Shown one piece after another: positions 1 through 8,077 of a DNA stretch of 64,000 bases. A program made the position numbers and the translations under genes. The notes under the pieces are model-generated. The model did not search any database. It was not told where the DNA came from and was given only the letters and a program-made list of their open reading frames with translations. The stretch is from Anaerofilum hominis (lineage in GTDB: Bacteria > Bacillota > Clostridia > Oscillospirales > Ruminococcaceae): contig NZ_JACONZ010000004.1 of NCBI RefSeq assembly GCF_014287275.1, positions 248,001-312,000 of the forward strand, written 5' to 3'. Numbering within the stretch: the first letter of the stretch is position 1; every line of letters begins with the position of its first letter.

Positions 1-2
1 GG

Positions 3-308
3 GGGGGCCCGGGTTGCGATACATGGGTAGAGCTGAACAAAGAGCAAAGAAAAGAGCTGCGGGATCTTCTGCAAACAGAGACAGGGGTGATTGCGGACGA
101 TTTGTCCGACGGGATAGATTTTTTGACTGTTGCACTCTGCGCCTGCGATGAAAGCCGGACCGCCGGTGTCACAGTCATCACAAAAAATCAGGTCCATACA
201 CTGACAAGGGTGCATGATGGAGAAAATAGTTCAACGACATTCTATTATGCCGATGTTGATTTGTATGCGCTCTCGAAAGCTTTTTCAGGTCCTCCCAAAC
301 CGGCATAA
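3..308 (+). CDS. C-terminal fragment of a hypothetical protein, cut by window start
   Basis: An open frame runs in from the left edge without a stop and ends at TAA 306-308, leaving about 101 residues. The first internal start codon is at 87, but the frame is open upstream and a lysine/glutamate-rich helix-like stretch precedes it, so the true start is probably outside the window. The fragment contains several small-residue and cysteine positions (LCACDE) and no motif I recognise. Base composition is lower in GC than in the genes further right. I do not assign a function. It could also be a chance open frame, since only about 100 codons are visible. Confidence 0.45.
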   Translation, partial: GGPGCDTWVELNKEQRKELRDLLQTETGVIADDLSDGIDFLTVALCACDESRTAGVTVITKNQVHTLTRVHDGENSSTTFYYADVDLYALSKAFSGPPKPA

Positions 309-489
309 AACGAAAAAATGCGGAACACGGTGACGGCCGGTACCGTTGAGATAAGGCGGCGTTTCGAAGGACCAAAGACGGCGCTGCCTCTCCATAAAAA
401 AAGCCTGCCCAGGGATGAGGAAATTGCCGGGCGCAAAACGTCTTATAGGTAAAAAGCCGTTGGGCTGTAACAAAGGGGGAGGCACTGTC

Positions 490-870
490 TTGAAAAAGTT
501 TTTTTCGTTTTTTGCCGTGTTGCTGCTTGCCGTTTCGCTGGCTGCCTGTGGAGAACCGGATTTTGACGGCAGCAGGCTGGGCAATGACAGCCAGCTTGTC
601 ATGAAATACAAAGTGTTCAATGGGACGGATTCGCAGCAGCTGAAGCTGGAAAAAGGAGATCTGCTGGAGATACAGCTCGTTAACAGCGGAGAAGGCGTGC
701 TGAGGGCGACTGTTCAAAAAGATGAGGAAACCCCGATTTTTGAACAGGATGACGTCTCCATCGACAGGACGACGCTGGAGATCGGGGAGAGCGGCGTCTA
801 TACGGTGACGGTGACGGGGGAAAGAGCAAGGGGAAGCGTCAGCTTTATAAAAAAAGAAAAAGCAGAGTAA
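490..870 (+). CDS. small secreted lipoprotein, unknown function
   Basis: The 126-residue product begins with a lysine pair and a hydrophobic stretch that ends in the lipobox LAAC, so it should be exported and lipid-anchored at a cysteine about 19 residues in. The mature part is short, acidic and predicted to be beta-rich (for example YTVTVTGERARGSVSF near the end), like small immunoglobulin-like or bubble-type lipoprotein domains; I cannot name a family. I chose the TTG at 490 because a GGGGGAGG ribosome-binding site lies just upstream and the signal peptide starts there. An in-frame ATG at 415 would add 25 residues in front of the signal peptide. A strong terminator follows, so the gene is probably transcribed alone. 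Confidence 0.8.
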   Translation: MKKFFSFFAVLLLAVSLAACGEPDFDGSRLGNDSQLVMKYKVFNGTDSQQLKLEKGDLLEIQLVNSGEGVLRATVQKDEETPIFEQDDVSIDRTTLEIGESGVYTVTVTGERARGSVSFIKKEKAE

Positions 871-880
871 AAGAGATAGA

Positions 881-925
881 AATCTCCACGGGGCGGCCAA
901 CTGCCGCCCCGTGGAGATTTTTTGC
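881..925 (+). terminator. rho-independent terminator of the lipoprotein gene
   Basis: A perfect GC-rich inverted repeat (AATCTCCACGGGGCGGC paired with its complement, 5-nt loop) is followed by a run of T. It begins 11 bases after the stop codon. Confidence 0.93.
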
Positions 926-1034
926 CGGGGAACAGGAGCAAGGAGGAAAAATGCCCTCCCGAGAGGAACCGGCCTGCGGTGCGGGGGCATAGTATGAGAG
1001 GCGGAGAGAAAATGCGCCCTTTTAGACGCGCTGC

Positions 1035-1173
1035 GCCTGCAGCCCTCCCGCTTCGCCTGCGGCTCGCGTTCGGGCTGCGGCTTTGTTCGAATCCCTTGCC
1101 TGGATTTGCTGCTGCAAATAGAAAAAACCACCGCTTCTGTGCGGTGGTTTCCGTTGGCGGAGAGAAAGGGATT
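1035..1173 (+). repeat. upstream copy of a ~135-bp direct repeat carrying a tRNA-Ser 3' fragment
   Basis: This copy matches 1231-1369 at a constant offset of 196 bases, with only a few mismatches over about 135 bp. It contains the same minus-strand terminator hairpin (1122-1150) and the last 19 bases of the tRNA-Ser gene including CCA (1155-1173), but not the rest of the tRNA. It is therefore a non-functional duplicate of the tRNA 3' end. Confidence 0.92.
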
Positions 1174-1230
1174 TTCTCGCGCTCCACTCCGTTCCGCTTG
1201 GACGCCGCGCGCGGCAGTCCACCGGACTGC

Positions 1231-1369
1231 CGCTGTAGCTCTCCCGCTTCGCCTGCGGCTCGCGTTCGGGCTGCGGCTTTGTTCGAATCCCTTACCTGGA
1301 TTTGCTGCTGCAAATAGAAAAAACCACCGCTTTTGTGCGGTGGTTTCCGTTGGCGGAGAGAAAGGGATT
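1231..1369 (+). repeat. downstream copy of the direct repeat, overlapping tRNA-Ser
   Basis: Second copy of the repeat at 1035-1173. It runs from GC-rich spacer DNA through the tRNA terminator into the 3' end of the intact tRNA-Ser gene. The spacer between the copies contains the 19-mer CGCTCCACTCCGTTCCGCT, whose reverse complement recurs at 20993-21011. Confidence 0.92.
1317..1348 (-). terminator. rho-independent terminator of tRNA-Ser
   Basis: Read on the minus strand, AAACCACCGC pairs with GCGGTGGTTT around a 6-nt loop and is followed by a T run. It begins 3 bases after the tRNA CCA end. A second copy lies at 1122-1150. Confidence 0.9.
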
Positions 1370-1441
1370 CGAACCCTTGATACTATTTCTAGTATACACG
1401 ATTTCCAATCGTGCGCCTTAGACCAGCTCAGCCATCTCTCC
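1351..1441 (-). tRNA. tRNA-Ser (anticodon GGA)
   Basis: On the minus strand the 91-nt sequence folds as a class II tRNA. It has an acceptor stem starting GGAGAGA, a D arm with GGCTGAGCTGGTCTAAGGC, an anticodon loop TTGGAAA giving anticodon GGA, a long variable arm (TATACTAGAAATAGTATC) typical of serine tRNAs, the T loop GGTTCGAATCC, and an encoded CCA end. It reads UCC/UCU serine codons. The 3' end is duplicated at 1155-1173, which can be the footprint of an element that integrated into or recombined at the tRNA. Confidence 0.96.
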
Positions 1442-1661
1442 ATGGGATGCAGTGGGCGTGTCCATCTTTTTGGGACCCATTCACTTTTTTGGACCTTGTC
1501 TGCGCTCAAAGATCGCTTATATATAATAATCAATTTGGGGCCTGTTGTCAAGAGAAAATCTTTGCCGTAAGGCTGAAAAAATGCCCGGGCGCGGCAGAAC
1601 CCGAAATAGGAGTCCCGCACCCCTTTGAAAAAACGCAAAAAAGAGAAATACTGCGTTTTTA

Positions 1662-1690
1662 TTGCAGAACAGGCCCAAAAAGGCTATAAT
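1662..1690 (+). promoter_or_regulatory. putative sigma-A promoter for the aminotransferase gene
   Basis: TTGCAG (1662-1667) and a perfect TATAAT (1685-1690) are separated by 17 bases, about 105 bases upstream of the start codon. Apart from this promoter, 1442-1795 shows no gene that I can support. Confidence 0.5.
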
Positions 1691-1795
1691 GAATGCTGTA
1701 CGCGGCTTTGCGTTGCACGGGAATTGAGAGGGAGCTCCCTTTCAAGCGACGCGTTGCCGCAGCAATATTTTATCACTTTTATAGGGGGAAATGAA

Positions 1796-3061
1796 ATGGC
1801 GGATTATCTCGCGATGGGAAAGGCGGAGCTGGAAAAAGAACGGGAAGCTCTGCAAAGGTGCTATGAAGCGTATCAGGCAAAAGGGCTCAAGCTGGATATG
1901 TCCCGCGGCAAGCCCTGCGCGGAGCAGCTGGACCTCTCCAACGGGCTGCTGAGCATCACCGATACCCACACCGAGGACGGCATGGACGCGCGCAATTACG
2001 GCTGCCTGGAGGGCATCCCCGAGGCGCGGCGCCTGTTTGCCGAGCTGCTGGGCGCCGATGCGGCGCAGGTACTGGTGGGGGGCAATTCCAGTCTTAACCT
2101 GATGTTCGACGTGATCGGCGCAGGCTGCCGGGACGGCCTGGGCGGCACGCCCTGGGATGACTGCGCACACAAAAAGTTTCTCTGCCCCGCGCCCGGCTAC
2201 GACCGCCATTTCCGGGTCACCGAATATTATGGCTTTGAGCTGATCGCCGTGCCGATGCTGGAGAGCGGCCCCGATATGGACTGTGTGGAAGAGCTGGTAA
2301 AGGACCCGCAGGTCAAGGGCATCTGGTGCGTGCCCACCTATTCCAACCCGGACGGCTATTGCTATTCCGACCAGACGGTGCGGCGTCTGGCGGCCCTCAG
2401 CCCCGCCGCCGAAAACTTCAAGATCCTGTGGGATAACGCTTATATGGTCCACTATCTGGGCGACGGCCCGCAGCAGACGCTGAACATTTTGCAGGAGTGC
2501 GCCCGCTGCGGCAGGGAAGAGATGCCGGTGATGTTCTGCTCCACCAGCAAGATCACTTTCCCCGGCGCGGGGGTGGCGGCGCTGGCCGCAGGGCCCAAAA
2601 CCTTTGCCGCCCTCACCCGGGCGCTGTTTCCCATGACCATCGGGTTTGACAAGGTCAATCAGCTGCGCCATGTGAAATTTTTGAAAGACAAGGCGCATAT
2701 CCTCGCCCATATGGAAAAGCATAAGGCCATCATCAAACCAAAGTTTGACGCCATGCAGCGGCTGCTGGGCGAGGGGCTGCGCGGCTGCGGACAGATCGCG
2801 CGCTGGACCGACCCCGAGGGGGGCTATTTCATCAGCCTCTACACGCTGGAGGGCTGCGCAAAGCGCACGGTCGCCCTTTGCCGGGAGGCGGGCGTAGTGC
2901 TCACCGGCGCGGGCGCGGCCTATCCCTACGGCGTCGACCCGCGCGATTCCAACATCCGCCTTGCGCCCACCTATCCGGCGCAGGCAGAGGTGGAAGAGGC
3001 GACCCGGCTGCTGTGCGTGGCGCTGCGGCTGGCTACCGTAGAGCATCTGCTGGCGCGGTGA
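1796..3061 (+). CDS. PLP-dependent aminotransferase, class I/II fold (MocR-type aminotransferase family)
   Basis: A 421-residue fold-type I aminotransferase. It starts MADYLAMGK behind an AGGGGGA site. Visible family features are DMSRGKPC near residue 40, GGNSSLNLMFD in the cofactor phosphate-binding region, WCVPTYSNPDGYC with the substrate-side NPxG-like loop, and CSTSKITFPGAG holding the presumed Schiff-base lysine about residue 253. The layout fits the clostridial branch annotated as putative aspartate or alanine-glyoxylate-like aminotransferase (Aminotran_MocR), not classical AspC. The amino donor is not readable from sequence. The stop is followed within 60 bases by the next gene on the same strand, so the two are probably cotranscribed. 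Confidence 0.85.
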   Translation: MADYLAMGKAELEKEREALQRCYEAYQAKGLKLDMSRGKPCAEQLDLSNGLLSITDTHTEDGMDARNYGCLEGIPEARRLFAELLGADAAQVLVGGNSSLNLMFDVIGAGCRDGLGGTPWDDCAHKKFLCPAPGYDRHFRVTEYYGFELIAVPMLESGPDMDCVEELVKDPQVKGIWCVPTYSNPDGYCYSDQTVRRLAALSPAAENFKILWDNAYMVHYLGDGPQQTLNILQECARCGREEMPVMFCSTSKITFPGAGVAALAAGPKTFAALTRALFPMTIGFDKVNQLRHVKFLKDKAHILAHMEKHKAIIKPKFDAMQRLLGEGLRGCGQIARWTDPEGGYFISLYTLEGCAKRTVALCREAGVVLTGAGAAYPYGVDPRDSNIRLAPTYPAQAEVEEATRLLCVALRLATVEHLLAR

Positions 3062-3119
3062 CGCGCGGCCGGATGCGGGACAAAAACCGAAAATCAAGGT
3101 GAAAAGAGAGGTGCGGCGG

Positions 3120-3917
3120 ATGCGCGTCGGCGTTTCCAGCTCCTGCTTTTATCCCGCCTGCACCGAGGAAGCCGTGCAGCGGCTGCAGGAGGCGGGGCTC
3201 GGGGAGATCGAACTGTTCTTGAACACTTTCAGCGAGCTGGAACCCGGCTATACGGCCGCCCTGCAGCGGCAGCTGGCGGGGCAGGGCACCCGCGTGCTCT
3301 CTTTCCACCCCTTTACCTCCGGCATGGAACCTTTCTTTTTTGCCACCGACTATGAGCGGCGCGCGGCCGACGGGAGGGAGCTCTATAAACGGCTGTTTGA
3401 TTGCGCGGCCCGGTACGGGGCCCGCATCTTTACCTTTCACGGCGACTACAAGACCACGCCCTATCCCTTTGAGCGGTATTGCGAAAATTTTGCCGGGCTG
3501 TCGGCCCTGGCGCGGGAATACGGTCTGCTGCTCTGCCAGGAAAATGTAGTGCGCTGCAAGTGCGGCAGCGTGGACAGCGTGCGCCGCATGCGGGAGCTGC
3601 TGGGGCAGGAGGCGCATTTTACGCTCGATCTCAAACAGGCGCTGCGCAGCGGCGCGGATATCTATGAGATGCTGGAGGCGATGGGGGAGGGTCTTGCGCA
3701 TATCCATATCAGCGACCATGCCCCCGGCAGGGACTGCCTTGCGCCCGGCTGCGGAAATTTTGATTTTCGCGCCTTTTTCCGTCGGCTGCGCCGCATTTCT
3801 TATGAGGGCGACGTGGTGATAGAGCTGTACCGGAACAACTTTCGCGATGCGGAAGAGCTGGCGGGCAGCGCGGCCTTTTTGACCAAGCTGTCTGCGGAGC
3901 GGGCAGCGGAGGAATAG
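3120..3917 (+). CDS. sugar phosphate isomerase/epimerase-like TIM-barrel protein
   Basis: A 265-residue product with the pattern of the AP-endonuclease-2 TIM-barrel superfamily: [10 protein letters not shown] at strand 1, [10 protein letters not shown] at strand 2, [37 protein letters not shown] and a C-terminal VIELY. The His, Glu and Asp residues at the strand ends are the metal ligands expected for this fold. I took the ATG at 3120 because an AGAGAGG site precedes it; a GTG at 3099 is the alternative. It lies between an aminotransferase and nrdR on one strand. The substrate is unknown, and the family includes isomerases, epimerases and endonuclease IV-like proteins. Confidence 0.8.
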   Translation: MRVGVSSSCFYPACTEEAVQRLQEAGLGEIELFLNTFSELEPGYTAALQRQLAGQGTRVLSFHPFTSGMEPFFFATDYERRAADGRELYKRLFDCAARYGARIFTFHGDYKTTPYPFERYCENFAGLSALAREYGLLLCQENVVRCKCGSVDSVRRMRELLGQEAHFTLDLKQALRSGADIYEMLEAMGEGLAHIHISDHAPGRDCLAPGCGNFDFRAFFRRLRRISYEGDVVIELYRNNFRDAEELAGSAAFLTKLSAERAAEE

Positions 3918-3933
3918 GATAGGAGGAACGTTT

Positions 3934-4410
3934 ATGAAATGTCCGTATTGCGGCGAGGTGGAATCCAAGGTGATCGATTCGCGGCCCGCAGACGACGGGG
4001 AGCGCATCCGCCGCCGCCGGGAATGCCTGTCCTGCCAAAAGCGGTTCACCACTTATGAGATCGTGGAGACCGTGCCCCTGATGGTGGTCAAAAAGGACAG
4101 GTCGCGGGAGGCGTTCGACCGCCAAAAACTGCTCAACGGCCTGATGCGCGCCTGTGAAAAGCGGCCGGTCGCCGTCGGCACGCTGGAGCGGGCGGTGGAC
4201 GAGATCGAACAGTCTCTTCTCAACACGCTGGACCGGGAGGTCACCTCGCTGGAGATCGGCGAGCTGGCGATGGCGCAGCTCAAAAACATCGACGAGGTCG
4301 CCTATGTGCGGTTTGCATCGGTCTATCGCCAGTTCAGCGACATCAATACCTTTATGGACGAACTGAAAGAGCTGCTCAGCTCCAATCAGAAAAAACTCAA
4401 AAACAAATGA
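3934..4410 (+). CDS. nrdR: transcriptional repressor NrdR of ribonucleotide reductase genes
   Basis: A 158-residue protein matching NrdR throughout. The N-terminal zinc ribbon uses C3-x2-C6 and C31-x2-C34 (MKCPYCG and ECLSCQKRF), with the conserved DSR and RRRRECL DNA-binding segment between them. An ATP-cone follows from about residue 49 ([16 protein letters not shown]). NrdR senses ATP/dATP and binds NrdR boxes to repress nrd operons; no nrd gene is in this window. An AGGAGGAACG site precedes the ATG. The last 25 bases overlap, tail to tail, the minus-strand DUF4363 gene. Confidence 0.97.
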   Translation: MKCPYCGEVESKVIDSRPADDGERIRRRRECLSCQKRFTTYEIVETVPLMVVKKDRSREAFDRQKLLNGLMRACEKRPVAVGTLERAVDEIEQSLLNTLDREVTSLEIGELAMAQLKNIDEVAYVRFASVYRQFSDINTFMDELKELLSSNQKKLKNK

Positions 4411-4754
4411 CGCGTCACCGCGATCTGGGTGCGGGCGCGCTCCAGTTCAGCGTCAAAATCGGTCTTGTATTCCGCGCTGTCAAAGCTTTTCAGGGTGGAA
4501 AATCCCAGCAGGGCGCTGGTGGCGTAATCCCGGCGCAGAAACAGGGCCAGCACCCATTCCCGGGAGGCATAATAATCGTCAAGTTCTCTGAGCGTATCGG
4601 CCAGGGCGGGGTAATCCCCGTCCTGGTTTTGTTTTTCTGCAATGTCCAGATAGCCGGACATGCGGGCGGTGATGCGGTCCACCGAGAGGCAGCCGGCCAG
4701 CGAGACCAGCAGGATGGCCGCGAGCAGTGCGGACGCGATCTTGACCCGGCGCAT
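4386..4754 (-). CDS. DUF4363-like lipoprotein/membrane-anchored protein
   Basis: A 122-residue protein with a short positive N-terminus, a hydrophobic segment and the lipobox SLAGC at about residue 22, followed by a helical extracytoplasmic domain. In Clostridia, DUF4363 proteins of this size lie next to DUF421 membrane proteins, and here the DUF421 gene is just upstream on the same strand (50-bp gap), which supports the call. The function of the family is not established; a sporulation link is often assumed. Its 3' end overlaps nrdR by 25 bp on the opposite strand, so the two transcripts would be complementary at their ends. Confidence 0.75.
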   Translation of the reverse strand: MRRVKIASALLAAILLVSLAGCLSVDRITARMSGYLDIAEKQNQDGDYPALADTLRELDDYYASREWVLALFLRRDYATSALLGFSTLKSFDSAEYKTDFDAELERARTQIAVTRHLFLSFF

Positions 4755-4804
4755 GGGCGCGCCTCCTTTCCCGAGCGGATCTCAGCGGCGGCAGGGGCCG
4801 CCGC

Positions 4805-5476
4805 TCACTGTTTTTTGACGATGGTGTACTCCCGCGCGTCATTGCAGAGCATCAGCAGTACGTCGGCGGGCCCCAGCCGTTCGGCGCGCAGGGTCTTTTC
4901 CAGCCAGGTGCGGTCCACGCCGCAGTACTCGGCGGCGTCGTCGTTGAGCGCCCCGTCCACCACCAGCGGCATCGAGGGTTTGAGCGGCTTTGCGGACGGC
5001 AGGTGCAGGTCGCCCCGGGTCACCTCGGTGGCGTCCAGCGATTTGTATACGCTGACGCTGCCGTTGGTCTCGACCAGCGCCAGGGAGACCTCGTCCAGTT
5101 CAAAAATATCCTTTGCCCGCAGGGCCGCCAGCAGATCATCCACCGTGAAGCGCAGTTCTTTGAGGGTGGTCTGGTCGATGACGCCGTCCCGCACCACCAC
5201 CTTTGGCCTGCCCGAGACCAGGTTCGCCAGCCTGCGGGAACGGGTGCAAAGCGCCGAGACCAATATCTCCAGGCAGACGATCAGCAGCACCGGCAGGATG
5301 CTGGAGAGCACCGGGATCTCGGGCGATTCGATGGGGATGGAGGCCAGATTGGAGATGAGGATGGTGGAGACCAGCTCAGAGGGCTGCAGCTCGCCCAGCT
5401 GCTTTTTGCCCATCAGCCGCATGGCGATGATGATGGTGAAATAAATGATCAGGGTGCGCAGCACGGCTACCAGCAA
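4805..5476 (-). CDS. DUF421 (YetF/YdfS-type) membrane protein
   Basis: A 223-residue protein with three N-terminal membrane segments (TLIIYFTIIIAM, LVSTILISNLA, ILPVLLIVCLEILVSAL). A soluble domain follows with the DUF421 signature GRPKVVVRDGVID and LLAALRAKDIFELDEVSLALVETNG. The TTG start at 5476 has an AAGGTGG site upstream. Homologues in Bacillus (YetF, YdfS, YrbG) are spore or stress-associated membrane proteins; B. subtilis YetF is linked to germination-related membrane functions, but the molecular activity is unknown. It is transcribed divergently from the ger operon and probably with the DUF4363 gene. Confidence 0.88.
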   Translation of the reverse strand: MLVAVLRTLIIYFTIIIAMRLMGKKQLGELQPSELVSTILISNLASIPIESPEIPVLSSILPVLLIVCLEILVSALCTRSRRLANLVSGRPKVVVRDGVIDQTTLKELRFTVDDLLAALRAKDIFELDEVSLALVETNGSVSVYKSLDATEVTRGDLHLPSAKPLKPSMPLVVDGALNDDAAEYCGVDRTWLEKTLRAERLGPADVLLMLCNDAREYTIVKKQ

Positions 5477-5534
5477 GGGCGGGCCACCTTCTTTCTCAGT
5501 CGGTCGGAATCATGGCTTATTGTTGCCGCTTTGT

Positions 5535-5562
5535 TTAAATTCATGCAGGGCCCGCCATACTA
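5535..5562 (+). promoter_or_regulatory. putative sigma-G/sigma-F promoter of the ger operon
   Basis: The -10-like heptamer CATACTA (5556-5562) lies 16 bases downstream of TTAAA (5535-5539) and 31 bases before the gerA start codon. Forespore sigma factors recognise a CATnnTA -10 box, and the identical heptamer with similar spacing precedes sigG at 23749-23755. Confidence 0.5.
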
Positions 5563-5592
5563 CCCACAAAAGAAAAACCAGGGAGTGGGCGC

Positions 5593-7062
5593 ATGGCACA
5601 GCAATGGGGCAGCCTTTCAGAAAACTTGGAGTGGCTGCAGGAACAGTTCGGCGGTTCGGTGGACTTTTATGTAAAGGAGGCGCAGCTGTGCGGGACGAGC
5701 TGCGCGGTGTGCCTGTGCGACGACCTGGCGGGCATCGAGATCGCCTGGAATATGCTGCTGCGGCCGCTGCAGTATGAAAAACAGCGCTTTGAGGGCGGCG
5801 AGGCGCTGCTGCAATATCTGTCCGGCGCCAGCGGGGTGGCGTTTTCCCCCACGCCCGTAAAGACGATGGAGGATGTGTTTGCCAACCTGTCCGCGGGCAA
5901 CGGCGTCTTTTTGGCCGACGGCGCGGGGCAGGCCTTTTCCTTTGCAGCGCAGAGCTTTGCGCAGCGCTCTCCCGGAGAGCCGGACAGCGAGGTCAACGTC
6001 TATGGCTCCAAAGAGGCTTTTTGCGACGTGCTGCGCCGCAATATGGGCCTGATCCGCCGCCGCGTGCGCAGCGAGGGGCTGGTCATCGAAACACTCAAGG
6101 CTGGGCGGTATACGCAGACCGAGATCGCGCTGATCTACCATCGCGACCTGGTGGACCGCCGTCTGCTGCGCGGGGTGAAAAAGCGGCTGGAAAAGGTCCG
6201 CCTGCAGATGGTGTTTGACTCCGGCTACCTGGCGCCGTTTCTGGAGAACAATCCCTATTCTCTGTTCAGCTGCGTGGGGCTGACCGAGCGCCCGGACACC
6301 CTGTGCGCAAAGGTGTGCGAGGGCAAGGTGGCGGTGATGGCGGACGGCACCCCCTACGCCGTGCTGGTGCCTTTCTTTTTTACGGAAAATTTCCAGTGCA
6401 TGGACGATTATTCCTCCCGTCCCTACTATGCCTCTTTCATCCGCATCATGAAATATATCGCGTTTTTTACCGCGGTATTGCTGCCGGGCATCTTTGTGGC
6501 GGTGGCGAATTTCACGCCGGAACTGCTGCCCGGCCAGCTGCTTTACAAGGTCGCAGCCAGCGAGGCGGCGACGCCGCTGCCCCTTTTTCTGGAGGCCATC
6601 TTCGTCAACATCCTGCTGGAGATCGTCAAGGAGGCGGGCCTGCGCCTGCCCAAGGCCATCGGGCATTCGGTGAGCCTGGTGGCGGCCCTCATTGTGGGAG
6701 ACGCCGCCATCAAATTCGGCATTCTGGGGTCGCCGGTGGTCATCATGGCGGCCATCAGCTCCATCTGCGGCTTTGTGGTGCCCTCGCTGTATCAGCCCAT
6801 CACCATTTTGCGCATGCTGTTTATTCTGGCCGGCGGGCTGTTGGGGCCGCTGGGCATCGTGCTGCTGCTCATGATGACCTTTTTCAACATCTGTTCCATC
6901 AACAGCTTCGGCATGCCCTATACCGCACCCCTCACCCCCTATGGGGCCGAGTCGCTGCGGGACGGGGTGCTGCGCATGAGCTGGCAGAGGATGCAGGGGC
7001 ACGTATTTACCGTGGAGGATCTGCCCGGCGTGAAAGGAGGGCGGCGGCGTGGGAAACGGTGA
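5593..7062 (+). CDS. gerA: spore germination receptor subunit A (GerA family)
   Basis: A 489-residue member of the GerA family, the A subunit of inner-membrane germinant receptors. The N-terminal half is a soluble domain with the family segments VYGSKEAFCDVLRRNMGLIRRR (in pieces) and YHRDLVDRRLLRGVKKRL. The C-terminal half has about five membrane helices carrying RPYYASFIRIMKYIAFF, LPLFLEAIFVNILLEIVKEAGLRLP, and FNICSINSFGMPYTAPLTP near the end. It overlaps the gerB start by 14 bases and the order A-B-C is canonical. Receptors of this type respond to amino acids or other germinants; the ligand cannot be predicted. Expression should be in the forespore, in line with the CATACTA box upstream. 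Confidence 0.95.
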   Translation: MAQQWGSLSENLEWLQEQFGGSVDFYVKEAQLCGTSCAVCLCDDLAGIEIAWNMLLRPLQYEKQRFEGGEALLQYLSGASGVAFSPTPVKTMEDVFANLSAGNGVFLADGAGQAFSFAAQSFAQRSPGEPDSEVNVYGSKEAFCDVLRRNMGLIRRRVRSEGLVIETLKAGRYTQTEIALIYHRDLVDRRLLRGVKKRLEKVRLQMVFDSGYLAPFLENNPYSLFSCVGLTERPDTLCAKVCEGKVAVMADGTPYAVLVPFFFTENFQCMDDYSSRPYYASFIRIMKYIAFFTAVLLPGIFVAVANFTPELLPGQLLYKVAASEAATPLPLFLEAIFVNILLEIVKEAGLRLPKAIGHSVSLVAALIVGDAAIKFGILGSPVVIMAAISSICGFVVPSLYQPITILRMLFILAGGLLGPLGIVLLLMMTFFNICSINSFGMPYTAPLTPYGAESLRDGVLRMSWQRMQGHVFTVEDLPGVKGGRRRGKR

Positions 7063-8077
7063 TCTCATCAGCCGCCGCCAGCTGTTTTGCTGCGTTTATC
7101 TGTCCATGGTGGTGGAGATGCTCATCAAGCCTTTCAGCAGGCCGGTCGACCTGCCGGCCCAGGTGCTCATCCCGGCGGCCGCGGTGAACCTGCTGCTGCT
7201 CTGGCTGGTATTGACGCCTTTGGGCGCGGCGCGCAGCGGCGCCGTCGCCCGTGCGGGCGGCACCTTGCCCGGACGGATGGTGCTGGTGCTGATGGCGGCG
7301 ACACTTCTGCTCTCCGGCGGCGGCACTCTCAACGAGGCCAACGGCTTTTTGAGCTTTACCGGCGACTGGCAGCTCTCGTTTTTCTGGTTTTTGCCGCTGG
7401 TGCTGGCGCTGGTCTATTATGCCGTGCGGCTGGGGATAGAGGGCGTGGCGCGGGTGAGCGGCGTGGTGTTTGTCCTTTTTCTGCTCTCCATCGGGGTGGT
7501 GGTGATCTCCAATCTGCGGGAGATGCGCCTGCAGAATCTGGCGGTGGAGGCGCAGCCCTTTATGGACACGGCGAAAGCCGTGGGGCAGGGGTTCAGCTTT
7601 TCGCCGGCCCTGCTGGCGGGCATCGTGCTGTCGGAAAAGACGCAGCGGGGGCGCGGCCCGCGGCTGGCCCATCTGCTGGCCGCCCTCTTTGCCACCTATT
7701 TTGTTTTTACCATGGTCAGCGAACTGGTTTTGGGGGGCTTTGCCACCGCGCAGCGCCAGCCGGTATACACGCTGGCCCGCATCGGCGGGCTGTCGGTGTT
7801 CCGGCGGCTGGACAGCCTGCATTCCTCTATCTGGCTGATGGCTCTGGTGCTCAAGCTGGTGGTGGAGGGGGCCGCGGTGGAGCTGCTGCTGCGCCGGTTG
7901 CTGCCCGCCAGATGGCAAAAATACGGGGTGGCGCTGACCGCGGGGCTCACCGGGGCGGCCGGGCTGCTGTTCCATTTTTCTTTTCCCACCGGGCTGCGCC
8001 GCTGGCTGACCGCGGCGGGCGTGCTGGCGGTGCTGCTGCTGGCACTGGTGAGCAGAAAGGAGAAAAAAAGGGTATGA
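7049..8077 (+). CDS. gerB: spore germination receptor subunit B (permease-like)
   Basis: A 342-residue, highly hydrophobic protein with about ten membrane segments, matching the GerB family, which is related to amino acid/polyamine/organocation permeases. It starts at GTG 7049 behind an AAAGGAGGG site that lies inside the end of gerA, and its TGA overlaps the gerC ATG in an ATGA, so translation of the three subunits is probably coupled. GerB is thought to contribute to germinant recognition. The protein is slightly shorter than typical GerB (about 360 residues) but has no gap that I can see. Confidence 0.92.
   Translation: MGNGDLISRRQLFCCVYLSMVVEMLIKPFSRPVDLPAQVLIPAAAVNLLLLWLVLTPLGAARSGAVARAGGTLPGRMVLVLMAATLLLSGGGTLNEANGFLSFTGDWQLSFFWFLPLVLALVYYAVRLGIEGVARVSGVVFVLFLLSIGVVVISNLREMRLQNLAVEAQPFMDTAKAVGQGFSFSPALLAGIVLSEKTQRGRGPRLAHLLAALFATYFVFTMVSELVLGGFATAQRQPVYTLARIGGLSVFRRLDSLHSSIWLMALVLKLVVEGAAVELLLRRLLPARWQKYGVALTAGLTGAAGLLFHFSFPTGLRRWLTAAGVLAVLLLALVSRKEKKRV

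Noticed and set aside
1155..1173. Second tRNA-Ser gene
   Set aside because: Only the last 19 bases of the tRNA are present; the rest of the cloverleaf is missing.
922..1570. Plus-strand frames with repeated peptides (SNPLPGFAAANRKN)
   Set aside because: The repeated peptide is just the translated non-coding direct repeat; there is no start signal.
178..1638. 486-codon open frame on the minus strand across the tRNA and lipoprotein
   Set aside because: It runs through a tRNA gene, terminators and a direct repeat and has no family pattern; it is an artefact of GC-rich DNA.
1742..3097. Long minus-strand frame opposite the aminotransferase
   Set aside because: Antisense shadow of a well-supported gene; the same applies to the long frames opposite gerA, recO, mutS2, the Sel1 gene, fmt, sipL and spoIVA.
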